From: Loripinus fragilis
Taxonomy: Eukaryota > Mollusca > Bivalvia > Lucinida > Lucinidae
DNA: 64,000 nt
Direction: 5' to 3'
Assembly (NCBI GenBank): GCA_964019695.1
Contig: OZ026524.1
Location: forward strand, 17,167,509-17,231,508
A program made the position numbers and the translations under genes. This document shows, piece by piece, positions 44,736-57,183 of the stretch (position 1 is its first letter; every line of letters starts with the position of its first letter). The notes below the pieces were generated by a model, which saw only the letters and a list, made by a program, of their open reading frames with translations, had not been told where the DNA came from and did no database searches.

Positions 44736-47257
44736 CAAGAAATGTTACAAACACGTGACGAATGCCCCAAAAGAATTGGTCTAGCATAAGACACATTTTA
44801 GGAAAGTTAGCTCTAATATAGGAGATAGTATGCTTCAGACACGAAAAACCTAGAAATGAGGCTAGAAGTCAATGTCAATGTCAAAGTGACCGAAAATGGT
44901 ATGCACCACTCTGCCATCCCAAGAGGAATCAACACCCCAAATTTGGGGTTCCTACATCAAATAATATAAGAGATATGCTCCAGACACAATTATTCTAGAA
45001 ACTAGGTCATAGGTCAAGATCGCAGTGACCTAAGAATGGTATGCGACACATCAGCATCCAAAGATTTATATATACAGCAAATTTGGCAATCCTCCCTCAA
45101 ATAATATATGAAATATGCTCCTGGCACGATTATTGTAGAAATTAGGTCAAGGTTACAAAACTAATACCTGACACTCTGCCATCCCAAGATGCAACCACAC
45201 ACCAAATTTGGCATTCCTAGCTCAAATAATTTTGAAAAAAAGCTCCAAGCATGATTATTCTAAAACTGGTAGGCAACACTTGGCCATCCGAAGATGCATC
45301 ATCTACACACCAAATTTGGAACTCCTACCTCATAGAATAGAGAAGTTATGCACCAGACTCAATGGAGATTCTAGAAACTAGGTCAGAGGTCAAGGTCAGA
45401 GTGACCGGAAAATGGAATGGGATGATATGTCATTCCAAAATGCATCCACACACCAAATTTGGGATTCCTACCTCAAATAATAAAAAAGATATGATCTGGA
45501 CACGAATTTTCTACAAACTAGGTTAAAGGTCAAGGTTAAAGTGACCCGAAAATGGTATATGAAACTCCGCAATCCAAAGTGGCATCCACACACCAAATTT
45601 GGGATTCCTACCATCAATAATATAAGAGATATGTTCTGGACATGATTATTCTAAAAACTAGGTCAAAGGTCAAGGTCACAGTGACCAGTAAATGGTACAT
45701 GACACTCCACCATCCAACGATGCACCAAATTTGGGATTCCTATCTCAACGAATATAAAAGATATGCTCTGGACACAATAATAATTAAACTAGGTCAAAGG
45801 TCAAGGTCACAGTGACCTGAAAATGGTAGGTGACACTCGGCCATCCCAATCCCAAGATGCATATACCCACCAAACTTGGAATTCCTACCTCAAAGAATAT
45901 AAGAGATATGCTCCAGGTACGATTATTCTAAAATCTAGGCCAGAGGTCAAGGCCACAGTGACCCGAAAATGGATCATGACACATCGCTATCCAAAGATGA
46001 ATCCACATACCAAATTTGAAATTCCTACCTTAAAGAATATAAGAGATATGCTTCGGACACAATACTTCTTAAAACCAGGTCAGAGGTAAAGGTCAAATTG
46101 ACCCGAAAATGTTATGTGACACTCCATCATCCCAATATGCATTTACACACCAAATTTGGAATTCCTATCTCAAACAATATATGAAATATGCACTAGACTC
46201 AATGCAGTTTCTAGAAACTAGGTCAAAGGTCAAATTCAAGGTCACAGAGACGCAATTATGGTATGCAACACTTTGTCACCGCAAGATGCATCTACACACC
46301 AAATTTGAGACTCTTACCTCAAATAATATAAGAGATATGCTGCGGACACGATAATTCTAAAAACTAGGTCAGGGGTCAAGGTCACCATGACCTGTAAATG
46401 GTATGTGACACTCCGTCATCCAAAAATGCATTTACACACCGAATTTGGAATTCCTATTTCAAAGAATATAGGAGAAATGCACCAGGTCAATGTAGTTTCT
46501 AAAAACAAGTTCAAGGTCATGTGACCCAATTATGGTACGCGACACTTTGTCATCCCAAGATGCATCCACACACCAAAATCAAGATTCCTACCTCAAATAA
46601 TATAAAATATATGTTCCAGACACGACTATTCTAAAATCTAGGTCAGAGGTCAAGGTCACAGTGATCCGAAAAAGGTATGCGACACTCCGCCATCCAAAGA
46701 TTCATTTACACACCAAATTGTAATGTAATAGATAGGCTCTGGAAACAATAATTCTTAAAACTAGGTCAGAGGTCAAGGTCACAGTGACCCGGAAATGATA
46801 TTTTACACTCCGTCATCCAAAGACGCATTTACACACCCAATTTGGAATTTTCCTATCTCAAATAATATACGAGATATGCATCAGAATCAATGCAGTTTCC
46901 AGAAACTTGATCAGAGGTCAATTTCAAGGTCACAGTTACCAAATCATGGTACCCAACACTTTGTTATCCCAAGATGCATCTACACACCAAATTTGAGATT
47001 CCTACCTCAAATAATTTAAGAGATATGCTCCGTACACGATTATTCAAAAAACTAGGTTTGAGGTCAAGGTCAAGGTCACAGTGACTCAAAAATGGTTCGC
47101 GACACTCCGCCATCTCAAGATGTATCCACACACCAAATTTGGAATTTTACCTCAAAGAATATAGGAGATATGCACCGGACACGAAGCGGGACGGACGGAT
47201 TGACAGACGGATGGACAGTGTGATTACTATATGCCTCCCAAAGTTCCATAAAAAAGC
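44736..47257 (-). repeat. satellite-bearing element, inverted copy
   Basis: Reverse-oriented version of 8531-9986. The unique GACGAATGCCCC/GGTCTAGCATAAGACACA end is at 44755-44800, about 16 monomers of roughly 145 bp follow, and the GGACGGAC simple repeat and the GCCTCCCAAAGTTCC hairpin arm lie at 47195-47250. The open frames at 45823-46354 and 46795-47019 are translations of monomers. It is longer than the forward copy by about seven monomers and its higher-order pattern is less regular. Confidence 0.85.
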
Positions 47258-47570
47258 GATAACAACTTTAGGAGAGCACTAGTACATGGCCTGGTATCGG
47301 TCAGAACGCCAAGAGTGTATCGGAAGCGTAGCAGAAGCACCAATTTTGACTATGCCTAAAAAGTACAGTCGCCATGGAAGCGCGGTGGTCGTAACGAGGT
47401 CGTAGCAGGAGCGTAGAGAGCGTAACGAGATTACGCAGAGCGTACATGTAACAAAAGCGTAGCTGCATCACGGATAAACAACTTGGCGATTTCGCCACGA
47501 TGTGACGGCGATTATGCAACGATGCATACGTTGTTGCCGCGATACGGAGGTCTTACTGCGATGTGACTAA
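47258..47570 (+). mobile_element. PIF/Harbinger remnant, right part
   Basis: GCGTAGCAGAAGC, GGTCGTAGCAGGAGCGTAG and AAAGCGTAGCTGC phrases resemble 44280-44420 in reverse. Its position directly after the satellite element suggests that it is the other half of the interrupted transposon. Coding remnants were not recognised. Confidence 0.5.
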
Positions 47571-48333
47571 GCTTATATACGTGTTTTAAAGCTGCATAGT
47601 CTGTAACTTTTGATATTTTAATTTTAGAACTAATGTTTTCATTATGATGGCATATATAATGGCATATTTGTCCCTTAAGATAAGATTGAAATAACCTGGT
47701 GTGATTACAGGGAGTATTCAAGTATTTACGACACAAACTATTGATGCAAAAGTTACTTTATTGCTTGATAATTGCTCCATTTAAGTTAAACCAATCCGTC
47801 TCTACACTTACTATTCCCTTCTCCTTGCTCAGCCATTCTATAGTTTTGACCTAAATACTACAAAAACAATCCGAGTTATGACGAGTTTGCCTATACTGTA
47901 AATTAAATTGTATGGTCAGTACGTGTGGTTGTTGAGATAACTATATCAAAGTGATTTAATTTGATTTATCGCAGTTTATAATGTGTCAAAGATACAAAAA
48001 TGCATTGTTGTATTGTCGCGACTCGATTCAACAAATTCATGTCCAAATGAGCATGCAAAATATGAAGGATTATGAAGGGCTGTGAATCATTCGACGAGCA
48101 GATCTGACTGGAAAATCCCAAATTTACATAAGGAACAATTAAGTTTTATGTTGCTACATGTAACTGCAATTACTTCTGAGTGTACAAATGAGTGGCAAAA
48201 AGCTCAAAATGACCTGTTGGTATCACGCGATGTTGTGGTCGTCGCCATATTGAAACTCAGTCACATCATGTTTCCGTTTGGGGCCTACATTACCAATCAG
48301 AGCATATTCGAAGCAGTTAGACAACAGTGTATA
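47571..48333. other. non-coding stretch with one partial repeat end
   Basis: TTTAAAGCTGCATAGTCTG at 47584 matches the right end of the 49068-49439 element in reverse orientation. No second end was found. The 111-codon frame at 48082-48417 has no domain and runs into a SINE. Confidence 0.45.
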
Positions 48334-48486
48334 TTGTTGTCAGTTACAAGCGAAAGTATGTGCACGAATTACTGGTTAACCGCTTGTTCAAGCCTGCCCA
48401 GGAAAAAGTGTGGTTAGGTAAACTGACCGTCCCGCAATGACCATAGCTGTTGACTTGGGACGTAAAGCAACACAACAACAACAACA
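48334..48486 (+). mobile_element. 5'-truncated SINE family B, 13-bp duplication
   Basis: Starts inside the family B body (TTGTTGTCAGTTACAAG) and ends with GGACGTAAAGCAACA and CAA repeats. ACAACAGTGTATA flanks it (48321-48333 and 48487-48499), so the truncation arose during insertion. Confidence 0.88.
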
Positions 48487-48499
48487 ACAACAGTGTATA

Positions 48500-49031
48500 T
48501 AGGTAATGGTTAAATTTTGTGATTTATTGGTTGATAAATCACTACAAGTACTAGCATGACATCATGCCAGTTTGATTATTAATGACGCCATCTATCACGT
48601 AGAGGTTCCTTAGTCGGCGTAACTTCGTATTTACAACTAGTGGGCGTCAAAAACGTACGTACGCATTTCAGACCAAAACTTATTGCGGGAAATTCTAATT
48701 CTCTGTTCAAGATGACGTAATATGTATAGAATCTGAAGGAATAGTTAATATTTTCAAGTTTATGTGTGTTAGAATCGAATAAGATTCGTGTTGGCAGTAA
48801 TTTGTTGCTTAATATATCACTGTCTGTCGGACAGTCGTAAGTGTATAAATCACTCGCGCTTCGCGATCGTGATTCATCCACTTTAACGACTGACCTCAGG
48901 ACATTGGTATATATAGCAAAAAATCACAGCGAGCGCGAATCTATTTCTTAATTAAAGTTAATTTTATCTAGTCATGGGTGTTAATGTCATCCCACTCAAA
49001 CCCTTAGCTTGTTGGGTAATGTCTATGCTTT
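48500..49031. other. non-coding stretch
   Basis: A CG-rich TCACTCGCGCTTCGCGATCG phrase at about 48851-48870 is reminiscent of a MITE end, but no partner was found within the window. Confidence 0.35.
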
Positions 49032-49567
49032 TGTTGTCGTCTGCTGACTGTTTTTCTTCAAAATTAAAGGGACTAAGTCTGCAACTTTTAACATTTTTCA
49101 AAAAAGATATTTTCTTTTTACATGTAAATCATTTGTAATAGTAGAATTAAGTTATGTTTTCACAATAAATCTGTTCACTATAGCTGAAAACTGCACGCAA
49201 AAGTGAATTATCTTATGAAAACAGGTGTGTTTTTCTCTTATTGGTAATTATTTGCGTCCCTCCAATAATAATAGACAGTGAATTTTAACATAAATGCTGT
49301 AGTTTTGATGTTGATAATTTGTTAAGATTTACGAAATTGCTAAAATATATACTTGAATTTTAGTTTTTTTACTGTGTTCTTGAAAAATAGAAACATTAGT
49401 TCTAAAATTAAAAGATCAAAAGTTACAGACTATGCAGCTTTAACACTTTCAAACAATTCGTTCAGTAACATTATCAGAGTGTCAAACGTTTCGTATCTAG
49501 ATCATGTCCAACGTTCTGTCGATCCTGATTTGGGTCAAAACAGTTTGCAAAGGCTAGCAGCAGACAA
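49032..49567 (+). mobile_element. MITE family M, copy 14, split by a TTAA insertion
   Basis: The left part (TTGTTGTCGTCTGCTGACTG, 49032-49067) and right part (49440-49567, ending GCAAAGGCTAGCAGCAGACAA) are halves of one copy of the 18-29 kb family. They are separated by the element at 49068-49439. Confidence 0.72.
49068..49439. mobile_element. 372-bp TTAA-flanked MITE
   Basis: TTAA lies directly outside both ends (49064-49067 and 49440-49443). The ends are imperfect inverted repeats: AGGGACTAAGTCTGCAACTT on the left and, reversed from the right, AGCTGCATAGTCTGTAACTT. TTAA duplication is known for piggyBac and Kolobok elements. The terminal bases do not decide between them. Confidence 0.75.
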
Positions 49568-49839
49568 TGGCCGTCGCTAGCAAGAAAATAGTGAATTTCA
49601 AATATATACGGTCGAATCTCTTTAATTCGAAGTCCTCGTGACCAGATGCTTTATTTCGATTTATCTGTAGTTCGAATTATAGGGAGGTAGACATAAAATG
49701 TATAACCTCTAAAGACTGCCGCAGAATAACTGCAAGATCTGCAATAAGGTTTATAAATATATGACAAAGGTTTTCAATTTTGCCTCGGTCTAAAATATCA
49801 CAGTCTACTTGTATGCTAAATGTCTGACATCGTATGATT

Positions 49840-50085
49840 GGTGTTAATCCATATAAGCATAGCGTCCTTTTTATGGGACATCCGCAAACAGTATAAAACT
49901 AGATCAGACGCCGCAAAACGCGGCGTCTGATCAGGTTCTCCACTGTTTGCTTACAGAAGTTTCTTTTAAAATATGAAGAAAATGTAAATACCACCCAACA
50001 GTCTTAACATTGGAAATTGACTCGTCCACTTGATAATGATGGGAAGATCCATTCGGCATAAATGGGCTTATTTTATAGTGCGTCC
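49840..50085 (+). repeat. palindrome-centred repeat, copy 1
   Basis: Contains an almost perfect hairpin at 49902-49932 (GATCAGACGCCGC, 5-base loop, GCGGCGTCTGATC). The following segment (CTCCACTGTTTGC, GACTCGTCCACTTGATAATG) recurs in reverse orientation at 60630-60850. Confidence 0.75.
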
Positions 50086-50449
50086 AGTTAATAAAGACTG
50101 GGCGTGTCAGACAGAGCGCTGTCATACACTGTCAAATAAGACTAGTCTACAGTAAATCGGGTGTAATAGCATATGTACGCTTTACTCGTGCAACCAACTG
50201 AAGCGCAGACGACAAGTGTGACCAACTTTATACGTTAGCATGCCTGGTAAACGTGTTTCTTTTAGTATACTGCTGGGGACCTGCTGCATTTCATTTTCTG
50301 GGATGGATATGTTGTGAAAGTTTTAGGGGAGGGTAGGTTTGCACTTTCTTCAAATTATGTCTGTATGACAAAACTGGTTTGATTTTTAAGCCTGATACGA
50401 TAATAAAAAATCACCAATTGGAATTAAGCGGGACAAGGGTTAAGTACGT

Positions 50450-51360
50450 GGATCATGAGAAAAGGGCATACACACATGAGATGGTCTTATTGCATATCCG
50501 AAAAAGCCTCTTACAATCGCTCATTCTGGCGTGTCCAGAGAAACTAGATGGAGTCTTCTTCAACTTTCATTGTTTATGCGAGAACTTGCGGAGAAGGGAA
50601 AGCCCTGGCGAGGTCAGGCATACATGCAGGCTCGTCCGAGACTTCGCCACACGCCAATGTAATAAGAACCATCATCTCGTGTGCTGACCAATTTATAGTA
50701 TTAATTTTCATTGCGGACCATTATTTTATTTTCTTGTTCAGTATTATAATTTGAAAATTAAAAATTTCGAAATATTGTTAGAGTGCATACATCTAGACTA
50801 GTCAGTCTCCTTGTTATCCAAATTAATTCGAGATGCCCTTTTCTCATAATGGGCTCAAAACTACAACAGGTATATACAGGTATACAGCTGTAAAGCGTTT
50901 CACGGGTGAATAAATACACCCTGTCTCACCGATTTTTAAATGGAAATGTCCACGGGTGTGTCTTTGCTAAGAACCGCCCAGTCTCTCTTAACCGGTCGGA
51001 CTATACGATAATGAAAGATGGGCCAGGACATGAGATTTTGACTAGTTATCGCATTTGAGGAAAGCCTCTTTTAAACACCCATGCTAATGTGTCCAGCGTA
51101 CTGGATTCATAGGGTTTTGATCTGTCACTTCATCTCCATCTATAATTTGCGTATGCGAGCAGCGAGGCTCTGGCGAGTCGGCTGCTGTGCAATTTCACAA
51201 TGCGACAAGCACCGATTCGCATGTGCTGACCCATTTGCATTTTCCAATCTTATTTAAGGGGTCAAACGATACCTGTCTACAGTGTTATTATCATCCAAAT
51301 AATCCAGAGGACTGTTTCTGTCCCTAAATACTCTTATTCTACGAGGAGCCATTCTGTTCA
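50450..51360 (+). repeat. diverged direct duplication, about 560-bp offset
   Basis: Segments at about 50450-50850 and 51010-51360 share, in the same order, GAGAT-TT, GCCTCTT, GTGTCCAG, TATGCGAG, CTGGCGAG, CTCGTGTGCTGACC or GCATGTGCTGACC, and TTATCATCCAAAT or TTATCCAAAT phrases. No protein domain is visible in either, so it is probably a repeat. Confidence 0.5.
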
Positions 51361-51514
51361 ACAACATTAAGCATTTACTTACCACTTCGAACAACACCTT
51401 TGGGCATGTCATAAAGTTAGAACATATTTTAGGAACTCACAAAGTAATATTAAGTGAAACTGATTTAAAAGTTATACTTTATGGCCGATTACTTTCGTGA
51501 AACGCGGCCCCGGC

Positions 51515-51575
51515 AAGTAATACGGACGGACGGACAGGCAGACAGACAGATAGACAGATAGATAAATAAATAGAT

Positions 51576-51614
<39 letters not shown>

Positions 51615-51758
51615 TAGACAGACAGACAGACATGCAAGCATACACACAGACAGTTAGACAGACATACATACAGACAGACAGACATAAGACCGACAGGCAG
51701 ACAGACAGACAGACAGACCGACAGGCGGGCGGGCGGGCAGGCAGGCAGGCAGGCAGGC

Positions 51759-51842
<84 letters not shown>
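51515..51842. repeat. compound GACA/GATA/GGCA microsatellite
   Basis: Interleaved GACG, CAGA, GATA and GGCG/GGCA tetranucleotide runs. The Cys/Leu/Ser/Val-rich frames across it are translations of the repeat. Confidence 0.97.
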
Positions 51843-51844
51843 TA

Positions 51845-51965
51845 AAAGGACACTGAGAACAACAATACAAAACAATGACCAACACAAATTCTCCACACCC
51901 AATGGGAGCAACAACAAACAAAGATGAAATAGCGACATCATCGCCGCCTTAGAACGGACAGCAAC
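51845..51965 (+). repeat. dispersed repeat family R, fragment
   Basis: Matches 960-1080 through ACAATGACCAACACA, CAATGGGA and CCTTAGAACGGAC. Confidence 0.5.
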
Positions 51966-52589
51966 CGATGAGTGACCTGTGATGCATATGTCATTGAGCG
52001 TGCGAGCACAGTGTCGTTCCTGTAACGAAATTTGCGAGCTATCAAAAAATTCCTGCACTAGCATACTAATCGCGTCTTAGCGTTATAGAAGTGTCTCGGA
52101 CGAACTCCGTTAATGGCAGGAAAGCACTATATTTATTCAGTATCAAATGACATGTCTTGCTATTTTGGGACATCTGCATATTGAGTAATCGCGAATGATC
52201 GGACAAGTTCGAGGCCCGACTGCATCCTTGATTAGAATTATTGAGTTTCCGTCATTGGAGTCTTAATAATATCTCAGTGTGACTTAGTTTATAACGTACT
52301 GAGGCCAGTATAAAAGAATTCAATGTGTGGCACAAAGCTAGTACCAGTACGTGCATTTTACAACCATGCAAATCCCAGCTTAGCAAAATCACTATAGTTC
52401 CTGAAATCAAATTTGGTGATATAGCTGTCATGTAAATGTAAAAAAACAGTTGCCATATAGTGACAGTTATTTTAATTCTGATTTGCAAATTGGGATGTTT
52501 TAAAGAGGCAAAACTAATAGACATGCTTCTTGATAGATGTATATTTCAAAAAAGGTTTCCATAGTTTCAGTAATATATGCTGTTGGTAC

Positions 52590-52624
52590 AAATTAGAATT
52601 GCTTCATTGAGGCAATTCCAATTT
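52590..52624. repeat. short hairpin
   Basis: AAATTAGAATTGC pairs with GCAATTCCAATTT around a 9-nt loop. No context suggests a function. Confidence 0.6.
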
Positions 52625-53878
52625 GAAATTCAATGTGCACATACAATACATGTCATTCAGTAAATGTGAGTTTTCATCATAAACATTTTATTAGAAACTA
52701 CTCAACTATTTCTTTATGTTTCAGTGTAATGAGCATGTAGTAGTGAATTCCTTTTTGTGTAGTTTAGCGTGCACTTGGATTGCAGAAAAATAGTCAATTT
52801 TATATTATTAACCACTAATCTTTAGATGTTTCATTGGATGCTAAATTGTTGGGTGCCTGGTTGTAAGCAGTTTTATAAGATACTTTTACTATAAATTGTG
52901 TCACTACAGGGGCACGAAGAAAACTATCAAATATATGCTTTGATTTATTTATAGCCAACAATGCATCAAAGGATTTCGTCAAGCAAAATGTGTGGCTTTA
53001 GAAGTTCTGTATTCAAGAAAAATATTCCTAATAACACTAACCCTACTTTTCAAGAAGTGGGTGGAGTAACTCAGTCCTGCATATTTTGTCGATGGCCTAA
53101 GAACTTGTCATGGTATTGCGTTAATCCACCAATACCAGATTGGTTTCTACTCTCAATGTAATTTTACGTTTTTGTTTGCCACTGTTTTCAATTGAAATTG
53201 CCCAGAACGTCAACTCATAGCTAAACTCATTCTGCCCATGGGAAGATTTTAAGAGTTATCTTCCCTTTGTTTACAAAATTTCTTTAAGTTTCAATACAAA
53301 GAGCATTAAGTGTGCTTGACAAAAAAAAACATACAGCATTTTTAAACTTCTGTCGGTTATATATTTTTAAAATATGTTCATTGTGACATGCGACTTTTAG
53401 ACATAAAAATAGGCACATTGCTATGCTTTCTAAACGGTTTTGGTATTGGTGTTCCGGTATTTATTTATTAGAAACATCCAATTCGGTCATCAATTGTATA
53501 ATTACTGTGTCAGATTGTGGCCTCCCAAATGGTACAAAATTATCTAATTTAATTATATGTTCCTAATGTTTTGCACACTTTTCCAAAGGTAAAATGTTAT
53601 ATTTTCCACTGAAATTTTGCGTTTTCCATAACAGTACATGTATTCACAATAATAATATTTTTCGTGTTTGCATCATAACATCTTCATGAAATATGTGCTA
53701 TAACAAAACGGAAAGATAGCTTTTAAAATGATACCAAACATGATAGGGTTTGTAATTTGTTACTGAGATAAAATACCACACTAAGAACTTTCCAAATGTC
53801 CTTCGTACATGTGCATTTTATTTAGTCTGTGAGCTCAGTATTATTAGCAACACATGTAAAGCATAACTGAAAAAAATA
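52625..53878. other. AT-rich stretch, nothing recognised
   Basis: The open frame at 52961-53161 has no domain. No repeats were found. Confidence 0.4.
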
Positions 53879-53952
53879 ACCGCACCCTGCCTGGGAATCA
53901 GCCCGGGCCGCACCGGTACAAGACCCTCGTCTATCCACTGAGACGCATTTGT
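53879..53952 (-). repeat. tRNA-like SINE head
   Basis: On the minus strand GTCTCAGTGGATAGACG (A-box-like) is followed by CGGGCTGATTCCCAGG (degenerate B box). It is too degraded to be a working tRNA, lacking a proper anticodon stem and CCA end context. Confidence 0.5.
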
Positions 53953-54369
53953 CAGATATTGATTATATTCTAGAAACTATGCGAAATCTAATACATGTAC
54001 CGATATTTCAAAGAAGCTTAATAATAAGACTATGATAATATTTTTCATGGAAACAGGGAAATAACGGTAATAACGGTAATAAGGATAAGTTCATTTTTTG
54101 TTCACAACGATTATCATCTATCTTTAAATCAATTGTATTTGCAGTATAGGTTTATCTAAGGTGGGTGTGATGATTTTTAAGAATAGCAAACACATGTAAT
54201 GATCATATAACGATTGCCAGCCACAAGACAATGTTTTCAAATGTTGGTGGCTATGATCAAATAACGATTGCCAGCGTCAAGAAAATGTTTTCAAATTTTG
54301 TTGGTTATCTTATTTTTTTCTATCTTTATTTTGTCCCCCGACTTTGCAAAGAAAAGCTCATCCTACATC

Positions 54370-54570
54370 TACTTTATAATTTCACAATCACATACTGCAG
54401 ACTGATCTACGGCTTTATGAGGAGGGGACACAGAACATGGATAGCTACACCACATTAAAGCAAAGCAACCAGCTCTCTTTCTCTACAACTATAAAGGGCA
54501 TCAGGAACAGAACTTGAAAAAAGGGTCCAACACAAAATCACGCAACCAGTGGGAGCAACAACAAACAAAG
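54370..54570 (+). repeat. dispersed repeat family R, fragment
   Basis: Shares AGCAAAGCAACCAGCTCTCT, CAACCAGTGGGAGCAAC and CACAATCACATACT with other copies. Confidence 0.45.
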
Positions 54571-55980
54571 TTGCCCAATTCTTACAGCCTTTCAGTAATT
54601 GGTAGATATCGTAAATGAACCTAGTATATTTGAGAATGTCAAAATGCTATTACCTTTTTTGTATAATGTGATCAAGTGTAAACTGGCTCGACATAAAGCG
54701 TTGATTTCTTTAAAAAAATCTGATTTTTTCCGCTTAGATAAAGGCAAAATATGCAAACAGCTATATCAGTTTTAGATTTACATGCTCAGTTGTACACTGA
54801 AAACAGTTGAGTCAAATATGTGATCATGAGATAAAGTTCTATAGTTATATATGTTACGTTAGAAATTTTTGACATTGCAAGGAAATTTTATTGGTTGAAA
54901 TGTTGCATCAGGCTAATCAATTACTTAGTTTGTTACTTTTATAATATATAAATGAAAAGAAATAACAAACTATGTGGTGTTGTTTTGAAGCTAATATATA
55001 TAACATTTTTAAAATGAAAATATGCACGCCTATACGTACACATAGCCTCTTTATTAAAACTGATTCATTTTCGCTTGAAAAAAACGTTCCTTCATGCATA
55101 TCAAACGCAACTTCCCTTTTTTGATGAAATAAACTACCTAGTGATGTATTGCTTTTAAGGAATTAAGCAATATTGTTTTCTTTAAGTTTGTTATATACAT
55201 GTACGTCACCTGTAGAAAATCGGAAATAAAAATGATATATTACATCAGATATGTTGTTAAATATTACTCTTATGCGGAGTGATATAACTACAATAATCAG
55301 AAGGTGTCTAAAAGCTAACAGAAAGAATTACAGGCTAAATTTTAGAATTTAAAACTTCTTAACTTGTATAACGAGTTATTGATGTTCATCTTATTGAACA
55401 GCTTGTAGCTGACAACGTATATACGTTAGAACATATCTGTTTGCAATTTTGAAATAGTCAGTTAATGGCCCTTTCAGTACATGTTATCAAGAACGTAAAT
55501 ATATATCAATAAGTAAAATTTTATTGCTTTTAAGGGTATTGTTGAACATATAACGTTAAAAAATGACATTAAAATGGACCAAAACCGCTTTCTCAAATGT
55601 CAATATGTGTAGATATTAACATGTTCTTACAGAGTGCATAACTGTTTTGTTCATTTAAGCAAGTCAACTTCTACCTTAAAAAGATTAAATCGAGTTTTTG
55701 TTTTCAAGAAATGATGGTATCGTTACAAATACACTGTTACAGGTATGTTTGCAAGTCTTAGATCGAGTGCAATATCCGGTTTCATCAGATAAATCAAGTG
55801 AAAATTCTGCTAAAAAGGGGACATACCAAAATGCTTATTTTTGACATTTCTGGACTCTTGTTCATCTACTAGATAGTTGTAACTTGCTGTCACAATATAC
55901 GAAATAGGCTAAATGAGAAACTAGTGCAAAATTGCACAGTTTCCATAGTTTGTTCATTTCATGCGGCCTTACAACTTTAA
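54571..55980. other. AT-rich stretch, nothing recognised
   Basis: No coding potential, repeat ends or palindromes were noticed. Confidence 0.45.
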
Positions 55981-55994
55981 CTCAAACTATTGTT

Positions 55995-56183
55995 TTGGTT
56001 TAATTCTGTATGTCCCATCAACAATCCATCAGTTATAAAGGGACTGTCTTCCTGGGTTGAACCAGTACTAAGCTAGGATTAATGTGTCTTGCTAAAGGAC
56101 ACAACGCAGTGACGCCGGTGGGGCTCAAACCCGCGGCCCCTCGGTCTTGAGTCAAGCACTCTGCCACTGAGCCACTGCGCTCC
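55995..56183 (-). mobile_element. tRNA-derived SINE family A, copy 3
   Basis: Minus-strand copy with head GGGAGCGCAGTGGCTCAGTG and a B box close to GGGTTTGAGCC. Flanked by CTCAAACTATTGTT (55981-55994 and 56184-56197), a 14-bp duplication. Confidence 0.92.
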
Positions 56184-56373
56184 CTCAAACTATTGTTGTC
56201 ATTAATTTCAAATAAGGAAGCGCTGAAAGTCGACTGCATAGTCATAATTTGTGCCTGTGCGGATCAATGCGTGGTTAAAATAGCAACTTTTCCGTTTTCA
56301 AGGAAAACCTAATTATCATCAGTGCGTATTTCGTTGATTAGCTCCTTGCATGCTGTGTAATGTACATGCTTTT

Positions 56374-56538
56374 TTGTCATCAGCTGATTTTTATTTCAAA
56401 TCATTTTTTTTTCTCTAAAACAAATCAAAATTTTCTGCAGTGCGTCAAATAGTTTAGATCCAGATCAGGCCCGACGTAATGTCGGGCCTGATCTGGGTCC
56501 AAACTGTTTTCAAATGTTACATGTATCAGCAGAGGACA
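56374..56538 (+). mobile_element. MITE family M, copy 15
   Basis: Ends TTGTCATCAGCTGA and CAGCAGAGGACA. The central palindrome (56451-56505) has 25-nt arms around a 5-nt loop with very few mismatches (GATCAGGCCCGAC core), the best preserved of the family. Confidence 0.75.
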
Positions 56539-56878
56539 TAAGTAGGCATAGAGTTAAATATCACTGGGGAATAATTCCCAGATTTTAAAGGAAGCTTCAT
56601 CTGTGTTCTGTCATAACAAATTATAATGCATTATTGTTGATACCGTAGCGTCGACGCGAGAAACCCTGTCTTCGAATGTTAAATATGACCAGGTAGACTC
56701 AATCTGGCCTGTTTAGCTACAGGGACTGCCTTAAATGTTGGAAATTGCCTTTAGTTAGCTGAGCTATATTAACATTTTCAAAGGAAACATAACATCTCAT
56801 GCTAAGGAAAAATCAGATTTTCTTACGACTGGCCTAAGTTACGATCAAGATTGAAAACGAAAGTGCCTAGGCATCAAA

Positions 56879-56886
<8 letters not shown>

Positions 56887-56922
<36 letters not shown>
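56887..56922. repeat. AG microsatellite
   Basis: About 18 AG units. Confidence 0.97.
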
Positions 56923-56928
<6 letters not shown>

Positions 56929-56990
56929 GACGGGGCAAAGAGATTTGACTCTTCACATATCTTGGCTAGCAAAGGTTGAAGCAACTAATA

Positions 56991-57109
56991 TATTCTAAAA
57001 TCGGTGAGTATCGGTGGGTAAACCATTTTGATCAGTTCGACCTTGGGTGAATCTCCATGATACACAAGGTTAAAGGTAATCCTTTAATGGTCATTTGATG
57101 AATGAACAC

Positions 57110-57183
<74 letters not shown>

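Noticed and set aside
45823..47019. Several open frames of 74-88 codons with shared HTKFEIPTLKNIRDML-like sequence
   Set aside because: They are successive satellite monomers read in one frame. The similarity is at DNA level and the frame is interrupted in most monomers.
51472..52064. Open frames of up to 149 codons rich in Cys, Leu, Ser and Val
   Set aside because: Produced by the GACA/GATA microsatellite. All overlapping frames show the same tetranucleotide pattern.
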